Shown here piece by piece: positions 45,473 through 54,500 of a DNA stretch of 64,000 nt (positions within the stretch are counted from its first letter, which is position 1; the number at the start of each line of letters is the position of its first letter). A program made the translations under genes and the position numbers. Source of the stretch: Desmonostoc geniculatum HA4340-LM1 (lineage in GTDB: Bacteria; Cyanobacteriota; Cyanobacteriia; Cyanobacteriales; Nostocaceae); the NCBI GenBank assembly GCA_019359545.1, contig JAHHHB010000011.1, positions 57,057-121,056 of the forward strand, written 5' to 3'. The notes under the pieces are model-generated. The model made no database searches, had not been told where the DNA came from, and was given only the letters and a program-made list of their open reading frames with translations.

Positions 45473-48400
45473 TTAATAGTTGACAGATGACAGAATACTA
45501 TCAATATCATCTTGACTCCATTGACTAGATTTAAATTCAGCAAAGTCGGAAGGAGTAAACTTTTCTCCTGAAGACAATTCGTAGTCTCTAATTATTGACC
45601 GCAGTGCTGCTACAAAATTGTTAGCCAACTGCTCAATAGTTTCTTGTCGATGCACATTTTGGCTGTAAATCCAATCTACTCTTAATTGGTCTTGGACAAC
45701 TAAAGCATTAACTTCTAAAAGATGGCTTCGCTGTCCATGCAAACTCCGAGGTGAACCGCTTGATTGTTGAGACAACTTAAACAAAGAAGATTCAGGTAAG
45801 GTTTGCTCAAGATTACCAAGGTAGAGGAAAATTACCTCTGCTGGCTGTAGCGATCGCAGTTTATCTCTAATTAATGTATCATTATTTAGATACTTTAGAA
45901 CACCGTAACCAAGTCCTTGATTTGGAAAGCTACTGAACTGCTCCTTAACTACCTTAAGTGCTTCCACAGGCTCAGATACATCTCCTATTTCTAAAAGAAT
46001 AGGAGCAATGTTAGTAAACCAGCCCACAGTTCTTGATAAATCTACATCCTCAAAAATTACTTCTCTACTGTTACCTTCTAAGTCAACCAATAATGATGAG
46101 GTTCCAGTCCATCTGCTAATAGTTTGAGTCAGTGCTGTCAGCAAAACATTATCCATTCTCATTCGATAAGTTGCTGTTACTTCATCCTGTAATTTATTAG
46201 TTTCTTCAACACTCAAGATTGCTGATATAGTTTGAGTGGAACCAACAACATTAACACCATCTGCATAATCGATTGGTAAAGGTAATACCCATTCACGAGA
46301 TGCAGCCAACCAATAAACTTGCTCGCGTTCTAACTCAATGGATTGTGCGTATTCAATTAACCGTTGTGACCATTGCTTGAAGGATGTTGTTTTTAAAGGT
46401 AACTTGATAGCTTGTCCTTGACTTAGTTGCTGGTATGCTGTTTGCAAATCATCTAATAAAATTCGCCAAGAACCAATATCTATAGCCAAATGATGAATAA
46501 TAAATAACAACCGATTGGGCTGATTTTCTCCCAGGTCAAAATAAGCGATTCTAACAATTGTTCCATCTGATAAATTTAAACTTGCTTGTAATTCATTAGC
46601 AGATGTTTCAAATGTACTTTCTTGCAACTTCGGTGAAAGCTTTGATAAATCTATCTGTGAAAACGCTATTACTGCTTCGATGTCTCTATTAATCCCCTTC
46701 CAGTTAGATTCTGAAAATTCAAAACTTAGACGCAGAGCGTCATGGTGTGCTAGCAACTGTTGTATTGCCTGCTCTAAAAGCACAGGGTTAAGAGGTTGTT
46801 GCACTTCCAATAAAATAGCTTGATTCCAATGGTGAGAGTCAAAAATTTTCTGTTCAAAAAACCATTGTTGAATAGGTGTCAGAGCTAATTCACCTTGGAC
46901 TAATCCCTGTTCAGCGACCACAGTTTTTGTCCTATTTGCAATCTCTGCTAATTGTGCGATTGTTGGGTAGTCAAATAAATGCTGATTAGTAAATCGCAAG
47001 CCTTCTTTGTTCGCTCTGGCAGTAATCTGAACACTTAAGAGAGAATCACCTCCTATTTCCAAAAAATTATCGAAGATTCCTATCTTTTGAATCCCAAGGA
47101 TTTCTTGCCAAATATCGGCTATTTTTTGTTCAACTTCACTTCGGGGCGGAACATAATTATTGCTTAAATTCGGTCTGAAATGAAGTGCTTGAAAAGTTTT
47201 TTCATCCAAAACTTCTTTTGGCTTAATCCATCGTTCAATTCTTGCTTGTAAATCTGTACTTGAAACTATTACTTGATTGATTTTTTGAATAGATAAAATA
47301 CGTTCAAATACTTCTATGCCTTGTTTGCTCGTCATGAATAAATCAGTGGAAATTTCTGGTTTTGTCGCTAATTGCACAGCTAATTTACTGGTTAACCAGT
47401 TATCCCAGTTGACACTTATCCAAGGAACAGTAGTTCTCTGGTTATGCTTGTAAATAAAGGCATCTGCAAAAAGATGTGCTGCTGGATAAGCCGCCATCCC
47501 CAAAGCACCGACAACAGATGATAACGAGGATATCAATACACAAAAATCAAGTTTTATTTCCTGCAATACTTTTTCTAATACAAAAAGTCCATGTCCATTG
47601 GCTCTTAGTTGCTGTTCACATTCAGCCCTACTTATTTCTGGAATTGTTTTGAATAATTTAATTCCGGCTGCATGGATGACTCCATTAATCTCAAGAAAGC
47701 GCCGCAAAATTTCATCAATAACAGCTTGCATTTGTAATTCGTTACCAACATCAGCACTCAATATCAAAACTTCTGCACCCAGTTGTTCTAGAGAACGCAA
47801 TTTTAGGATTTTACGGCTGTGTTTATCTTCGTCATCATGAGTAGCTAACCACTCATCCCATGTTTCTGCTGCAGGAAAAGTTGAGTGGGTTATAAGTACT
47901 AATTTTGCCCGTATTGTCCTAGCTAAGTATTCCGCAAGTTCAAGTCCAATACCTCCTAACCCACCAGTAATTAAATACACCCCTTCTTCCCGCAATGGAG
48001 ATGTAGCAGCTTCACAATGGAATGAATCAAAGGTTTGTACCCAGCGATGATGCCCACGATATGCAACAGTAATATCAGTAGATTTAGTATTTAATTCTGT
48101 TAGTAATTGCTGTGTAAGTTGGTTTTTTAAGAAACTATGAGAACCAGGAGTTACAATATCAATGTTGCGACAGGTAATGTTTGGATACTGTTGGGGAATA
48201 ACTTTACACATTCCTACAACAGTAGCTTTTTCGGGATTTAAAGTTTCAGTACCTATGACATCGTATAAATCATTAGTTACAACTAAAATATCTATAGACT
48301 GAGTAATATTATTTTTATCAAGAGATTTTGTGAGGAATAAGAGACTATAGAAACCTAAATTTTGAAAATTTTCAAATAACTCAATTCCTGATTGTGCCTT

Positions 48401-51400
48401 TTCATTTGATGTAATGCTCCATAAATGTAATATTACATCTGGAACTTGATCTAGCCCCTGCAAATTTGCAATCAAGGTATCGTAATCTTCGAGAGATTGA
48501 GTATTTATGGTGTATTTGCAATAGCTATTTTTACTAAACTGTTCTCCTAAAGCTACAGAAATAACTTCGCATCCACTACTTTCTAAATCTTTCGCTATTT
48601 CTTCCCCAACTCCACAAGAATCTATAAAAATTAGCACTTTCTTTTGAGGTTGAGTAGCTTGGGGCGCAATGGATTGCTTCCAAACTGGAATATAAAACCA
48701 ATCTGCAATATCTGCCTTTTTATGGTTTGTTGCAAGAGAATTTTTGGATGTTTTCTCTGGTTCAATCCAATATCTTTCTCGTTCAAATGGATACGTCGGT
48801 AAAGGTAGGCGATCGCGCCGCTCAAAAGTATAAAATTTTTCCCAATCTACGGTAACTCTAGCTAGCCAGAGGCGACCGAGAGTGTTTATCAAGAATGCTA
48901 CATCAGCCTGTTCTTCTTTCGGATGGCGTAAGGAAGAAAGTATAATCTGCTGCTCTTGTTGTACATGTTGTTTAGTGAAAGTACACAAAGTACGCCCTGG
49001 CCCAACTTCCAGTAAGATAAGATTTGGCTGTTCTAACAATGTAGAGATACCCGCCGTAAACCTCACCGTTTGTCGCAGATGCTTTGCCCAATAAGTTGGA
49101 TTTGTCGCTTCTTCTGTGGTTATCCAAGTTCCAGTCACATTGGAAATAAAAGGAATCTGGGGGGGATTAAGTTTGACTTTTTTAACTTCTGCAATGAATG
49201 GTTCCAAAATAGGTTCCATCATTTGAGAATGAAAAGCGTGAGAGGTATGCAAAAGCTGACACTCTATACCTTCATTTGCTAGCTGTTCTTTAAGTGCATT
49301 TATCGCTTGATCAGTTCCCGAAACCACACATGAGTTTAGTGTGTTGCAAGCAGCTATAGATAAATTCTCATCAAGAAGAGGTTCAACTTCTGCTTCTTTT
49401 AAAGGTACAGAGAGCATTTTCCCAGAGGGTAATTGCTGCATGAGTCGTCCACGGATAGCAACTAAAGCTAAAGCATCTTCAACAGACATAACTCCGGCAA
49501 GGCAAGCAGCTACATATTCTCCTATGCTGTGCCCGATCGCTGCTTGGGGAGTAATACCCCACGATATCCATAACTGGCTCAGGGCATACTCAATGACGAA
49601 TAACGCAGGTTGAGTAAAGCAGGTTTGTTTGAGTTTGTCTGCTGCGGCTGCTTTTTCGGATTCATTGGGATAAATGAGCGATCCCAAATCTAACCCTAAA
49701 TGAGGTGTTAGTATCTGACAGCACCGCTCTACTTGCTCACGAAATATCGGCTCAGTTTCGTAGAGTTCTTTACCCATGTCTGCATACTGGGAACCTTGTC
49801 CAGGAAACATGAAAGCAATGGAGCGATTATCGTTTGGATCTTGAAATTGAGTAAAAACTCGTTTTGAGGTTTGTTCGCTTAATTGATTAATTGCGTCCTG
49901 GGTATCAGAGCAAACCAACATTCGCCGATGATTGAAGTCTCTGCGCCCCACTTGTAATGTATAAGCCACATCTGCAAGGTTTCCATGAGGATGCAATATT
50001 AGGTGTTGGGCAAGATTTTGCGTAGCTGTTTGTAGCGCAGACTCGGTTTTCGCAGAGAGTAGTAGTAGTTGCCAAGAACGAGAAGGACTAGACGCTGGAA
50101 GTATTGGAGCTTCTTCCAGAACTACATGAGCATTGGTTCCCCCCATTCCCAGAGAACTAACACCAGCGCGACGTGGAGTAGAAGCTGCTCGCCATTCGGT
50201 CAGTTTTGTATTGACGAAAAAGGGACTATTAGCAAAATCAATTTCCGGGTTGGGTTGCTCAAAGTTGAGACTAGGTGGAATTAATTTATGCTTGAGAGCA
50301 AGAGCAGTTTTGATTAATCCTGCAACTCCAGCGGCGGCATCTAAATGACCAATATTTGTTTTGACTGAACCGATCGCACAGAAACCTTTTTTTTCAGTCC
50401 TAGCACGAAAAGCTTTCGTCAGTGCCGCAATTTCAATGGGATCGCCTAAAGCTGTGCCGGTACCGTGGGCTTCAACATAGCTGATTGTTTCAGGCTCTAT
50501 TTCTGCTAACATTAGCGCTTCTGCGATCGCTTCTGCTTGACCATCTACACTAGGCGCTGTAAAACCAACTTTTACAGCACCATCATTATTGATTGCTGCA
50601 CCTTTGATCATTGCATATATGTGGTCACGATCTGCGATCGCATCTTCCAAGCGCTTCAGCACAACAACCCCCACGCCATTACCAATAGTTGTTCCCTGTG
50701 CTTTGGCATCAAACGCTCGACAATGACCATCAGGAGAAAGTGTGCCTCCCTGTTGATACAAATAACCGGTTTTTTGTGGGACTCGAATAGAAACTCCTCC
50801 TGCCAAAGCTATGTCACATTGGTAACTCTGCAAACTTTGATAAGCCAGAGTGGTGGCTACTAATGATGTGGAACAAGCCGTTTGAACTGTAATACTCGGT
50901 CCTTTCAGATTTAATTTATAAGAAACACGGGTAGAAAGAAAATCTTTATCATTACCAATTAACTTTTGATATAACTGCGCTGACCCTAATTGGTCATCGT
51001 TCAACAAATCAATAGATAAGTAGTTATTTAAGCTAGCACCAGCATAAACCCCAATACGACTTTCACATTTAGTAGAGTCATATCCAGCATTTTCCAAAGC
51101 CTCCCAAGCACATTCTAAAAATAGACGGTGTTGGGGATCGGTGGTTTCTGCATCTTTTGGATTAATATCAAAAAATGCAGCGTCAAATAAATCAATATCT
51201 TCTAAGACACCACTCGCTTTGACATAATCACCATCATTTAGCGAAGTCAAACTAATACCAATCGCTATTAATTCTTGATCTGTAAATAAAGATATTGACT
51301 CTACGCCATCTTGCAAATTTTGCCAAAAATTATTTATATTCTTTGCTTCTGGAAAGCGCCCTGCCATCCCTACAATCGCTATTCCTTCAACTGAATTATC

Positions 51401-51418
51401 GATATTTTTGATATCCAT
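45473..51418 (-). CDS. PKS module KS-AT-KR(doubtful)-ACP fused to an NRPS epimerization domain
   Basis: 1981 residues. KS: TACSTS near 183, EAHGTGT, NIGHLDAAAG. AT: GHSIGEY near 628, HAFHS (malonyl). KR: the Rossmann loop TGGLGGIG is intact near 1153, but the catalytic Lys position of KVKG reads NGHG and the Asn of YxxxN is His (YPAAHLF), so activity is doubtful. ACP: IGGDSL near 1457. E domain from about 1500: GELALTPIQQWFFEQ, HHLAIDIGSW near 1642, LEGNSRE, and the COM donor tail FTPSDFAEFKSSQWSQDDID. It would extend the Ala of the loading NRPS and pass the chain to the E-type C domain of the next protein. If KR is dead, the carbon next to the ketone (former Ala alpha carbon) could be the epimerized centre. 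Confidence 0.94.
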   Translation of the reverse strand: MDIKNIDNSVEGIAIVGMAGRFPEAKNINNFWQNLQDGVESISLFTDQELIAIGISLTSLNDGDYVKASGVLEDIDLFDAAFFDINPKDAETTDPQHRLFLECAWEALENAGYDSTKCESRIGVYAGASLNNYLSIDLLNDDQLGSAQLYQKLIGNDKDFLSTRVSYKLNLKGPSITVQTACSTSLVATTLAYQSLQSYQCDIALAGGVSIRVPQKTGYLYQQGGTLSPDGHCRAFDAKAQGTTIGNGVGVVVLKRLEDAIADRDHIYAMIKGAAINNDGAVKVGFTAPSVDGQAEAIAEALMLAEIEPETISYVEAHGTGTALGDPIEIAALTKAFRARTEKKGFCAIGSVKTNIGHLDAAAGVAGLIKTALALKHKLIPPSLNFEQPNPEIDFANSPFFVNTKLTEWRAASTPRRAGVSSLGMGGTNAHVVLEEAPILPASSPSRSWQLLLLSAKTESALQTATQNLAQHLILHPHGNLADVAYTLQVGRRDFNHRRMLVCSDTQDAINQLSEQTSKRVFTQFQDPNDNRSIAFMFPGQGSQYADMGKELYETEPIFREQVERCCQILTPHLGLDLGSLIYPNESEKAAAADKLKQTCFTQPALFVIEYALSQLWISWGITPQAAIGHSIGEYVAACLAGVMSVEDALALVAIRGRLMQQLPSGKMLSVPLKEAEVEPLLDENLSIAACNTLNSCVVSGTDQAINALKEQLANEGIECQLLHTSHAFHSQMMEPILEPFIAEVKKVKLNPPQIPFISNVTGTWITTEEATNPTYWAKHLRQTVRFTAGISTLLEQPNLILLEVGPGRTLCTFTKQHVQQEQQIILSSLRHPKEEQADVAFLINTLGRLWLARVTVDWEKFYTFERRDRLPLPTYPFERERYWIEPEKTSKNSLATNHKKADIADWFYIPVWKQSIAPQATQPQKKVLIFIDSCGVGEEIAKDLESSGCEVISVALGEQFSKNSYCKYTINTQSLEDYDTLIANLQGLDQVPDVILHLWSITSNEKAQSGIELFENFQNLGFYSLLFLTKSLDKNNITQSIDILVVTNDLYDVIGTETLNPEKATVVGMCKVIPQQYPNITCRNIDIVTPGSHSFLKNQLTQQLLTELNTKSTDITVAYRGHHRWVQTFDSFHCEAATSPLREEGVYLITGGLGGIGLELAEYLARTIRAKLVLITHSTFPAAETWDEWLATHDDEDKHSRKILKLRSLEQLGAEVLILSADVGNELQMQAVIDEILRRFLEINGVIHAAGIKLFKTIPEISRAECEQQLRANGHGLFVLEKVLQEIKLDFCVLISSLSSVVGALGMAAYPAAHLFADAFIYKHNQRTTVPWISVNWDNWLTSKLAVQLATKPEISTDLFMTSKQGIEVFERILSIQKINQVIVSSTDLQARIERWIKPKEVLDEKTFQALHFRPNLSNNYVPPRSEVEQKIADIWQEILGIQKIGIFDNFLEIGGDSLLSVQITARANKEGLRFTNQHLFDYPTIAQLAEIANRTKTVVAEQGLVQGELALTPIQQWFFEQKIFDSHHWNQAILLEVQQPLNPVLLEQAIQQLLAHHDALRLSFEFSESNWKGINRDIEAVIAFSQIDLSKLSPKLQESTFETSANELQASLNLSDGTIVRIAYFDLGENQPNRLLFIIHHLAIDIGSWRILLDDLQTAYQQLSQGQAIKLPLKTTSFKQWSQRLIEYAQSIELEREQVYWLAASREWVLPLPIDYADGVNVVGSTQTISAILSVEETNKLQDEVTATYRMRMDNVLLTALTQTISRWTGTSSLLVDLEGNSREVIFEDVDLSRTVGWFTNIAPILLEIGDVSEPVEALKVVKEQFSSFPNQGLGYGVLKYLNNDTLIRDKLRSLQPAEVIFLYLGNLEQTLPESSLFKLSQQSSGSPRSLHGQRSHLLEVNALVVQDQLRVDWIYSQNVHRQETIEQLANNFVAALRSIIRDYELSSGEKFTPSDFAEFKSSQWSQDDIDSILSSVNY

Positions 51419-51559
51419 TAAGCACTTTTCCTCTTAGATTTTTAAACACTAGTTACTACTTCGTATACTTTTTTTGAATTACAAAAACAACAGGTTTTAA
51501 ACACAAAAAGATTCATTTTTTCCTAGTAAGCTGAAAATTTATTACACAACCAACTCCAA

Positions 51560-54500
51560 TTAACGAAAATTATTTCTGGATTGCTTCATAAACAATTGTT
51601 TTTGTTTATGACGTATTTCTTTTTGCTTGTGCACGCGATCGCCGATAATTTCAAATAACAATTTATCCTCTTTTGCTTGACTTAAATTCTGTGCCAGCGA
51701 GTAAATTGTGGGGTTCTGAAACATGGTGACAACTGATATATCTCGCTGCAAAATTCCACGCAGTTGATGATTGATTTGAAGCATCAGTAATGAATGTCCA
51801 CCTAAATCAAAAAAGTTATCATGAATACCTACTTTCTCTAAATGCAACACCTCTTGCCAAAGCTTGGCTATCTGCTTTTCTATATCAGACTGCGGTGCTT
51901 GATAAGTTGTCGTCAATTCTGGACGCAATTCTTCACGTACAGGTAAAGCACGGCGGTCTACTTTTCCGTTAGGCAAAAGCGGTAAGCTGTCTAATAACAT
52001 GAAAACACTAGGTATCATGTACTCAGGCAATAATTCTTTCAGATAAATTCGCAATTGATTGATTTTAAGTATTTCATCTTGTTCAGGAACAATATAAGCC
52101 ACTAATTGCTTGTCGCCTGGTTTGTCTTCTCGCACCAAAACTACAATTTTCTGCACTGCTGGATGTTTGAGCAATGCATTCTCAATTTCGTCTAACTCAA
52201 TACGAAAACCTCTAATCTTGACCTGATGATCGATTCGCCCCAAATACTCTAAATTTCCATCAGTTACATAACGAGCTAAATCTCCAGTTTTATAAACTCG
52301 TGAGTTAAATTCATTATTCAAAGAGTAAGAGATAAATCGTTCCTTTGTTAACTCTGGCCGGTTTAAATATCCTCTAGCCAAACCAGCACCACCAATATAA
52401 ATTTCGCCTGGTACACCAATTGGTACTGGTTGCAATTGAGCATCTAGTAGATAAATTTGTGTATTGGCGATGGGACGACCTATAGTTACGCTGTGATCCC
52501 CTTTTTTTACTAAAGTGAATGTGGAATAAGTCGTATCTTCAGATGGACCGTAAAGGTTAAAAACCTTCTGAATATTATTATTTTTTTGATAAATCTGCTG
52601 TACTAGAGCATTTTGCAACGGTTCACCAGCAAGATTAACTGTCCTGACTGAAAGAGGTAACCCATTTACTTGCAATAATTCTGCAATGATGCTAGGAACT
52701 GTATTCACCAAGGTTACTTCAGCAGTTAACGAAGGTAAATGCAAAGCATTTTCTACCAGAATCACTTTCCCACCCCAACTAAGAGGAACAAACAGTTCAA
52801 ATACTGACAAATCAAAGCAAACAGAGGTTGATGCTAAAACTCCAGCCAGGTCATCATCTGTAAAGATCTTTCTTGCCCATGTTAATAAAGCAATGCAACT
52901 TTGATGTTCGATCGCAACGCCTTTTGGTACACCAGTAGAACCAGAAGTATAGATGACATAAGCCAGATGATTGGGTTTTACCTCACTAAACAGATTTTCT
53001 GTACTCTGTCGGCTAAATAATGTTGAATCTCTATCGATATAGACGACATCTACATTGGATTTAGCAAACAACTTAACTAGATGGGTGTGAGTTAACAGTA
53101 TCTTGGCCTGACTGTCTTCTAGCATGAAAGTCAAACGTTCCTGGGGATAGGTTAGGTCTAGTGGTACATAAGCTCCACCGACTTTCAGGATCGCTAACAT
53201 TGCAATCACCATTTCTGGACTACGTTCCATGCACATACCCACAATTACTTCTGGTTTGACCCCTAGTTCTTGTAAGTAACGTGCTAGCTGATTTACTCGG
53301 TTGTTTAACTCTCTATAAGTTAATTGCTGATTTTCAAAAACGACTGCAACAGCATTTGGTGTTTTTTCTACCTGCGTCTCAAACAATTGATGAATACACT
53401 TGTCTTGCGGATAGTTTGTCTTGGTATCATTCCACTCAACTAATAACTGTCGAATTTCCGGTGGCGTCAGTAATTGCAAGTCTTTTATGTGTTGTTTGGG
53501 GCTGCTAACTATGCTTTCTAGTAAAGTCTGGAAGTGTCCAAGCATCCGAGTAATGGTATCTGCATTGAATAAATCTGTGTTGTATTCACAAGTTGCAACT
53601 AACCCTTGCTCACAATCCTCCATAAACAATGTCAAATCAAACTTCGATGTCCCGTTGTAACTTTCTTCATAAGTAACTGATACATCCGATAGACTTAAGT
53701 TGGGTTTTGGAACATTCTGAAGAACGAATATCACCTGAAACAGTGGATTGTAACTCAGGTCTCTACTTGGTTTTAGCTCCTCTACTAACTTTTCAAAGGG
53801 TAGGTCTTGATGAATGTATGCTTCTAAGGCTGTTGACTTCACCCGCGCTAACAAATCTTCAAAACTAAGTTCGCCCGATAAGTCTGTACGCAGTACTAAA
53901 ACATTCACAAAAAATCCGATTAACGATTCAATTTCTGCTTTGTTGCGACTGGCTATTGGCGAACCGACTAAAATATCAGTCTGATTGGTGTAACGATATA
54001 GCAAGACTTTGAAGGCTGCTAGCAAGGTCATAAACAGTGTTACTCCCTGCTGACGGCTCAAATTCTTGAGTTCTTCTCTCAAAGTTTGGGAAAGAACTAA
54101 TTTCTCTTGAGCGCCTTTGAAAGTTTGAACTGGCGATCGCCCACGATCAATTGGTAAATTTAATACAGTCAGATCGCCGCTCAACTTTTGTTTCCAATAG
54201 CTCAATAAAGGTTGAATGCGATCGCCTAGCGTGGGCGTAGCGCTCTCGCCATCAAGGGATTTTCGCTGCCAATTAACAAAATCTCTATACTGAATGGGTA
54301 ATTCAGGAAGTAATGAAACTTTACCTGTAGAGAATGCTTCGTATAGTGCAGCTAGTTCTTTAATCAGAATACCGATAGACCAACCATCTGCAATTATATG
54401 ATGCAGAGTTACCAATAATTGATAATATTTATTATTTAAGTGTAAAAATTTAACACGTAAAAGCGATTGAGACGATAAATCAAATGGCTGCTGTGCTAAC

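Noticed and set aside
45473..51418. Reading the C-terminal domain as a normal condensation domain
   Set aside because: The start GELALTPIQQWFFEQ, the HHxxxDxxSW form of the motif, the EGxxRE-like block and the TPSDF tail are those of epimerization domains.
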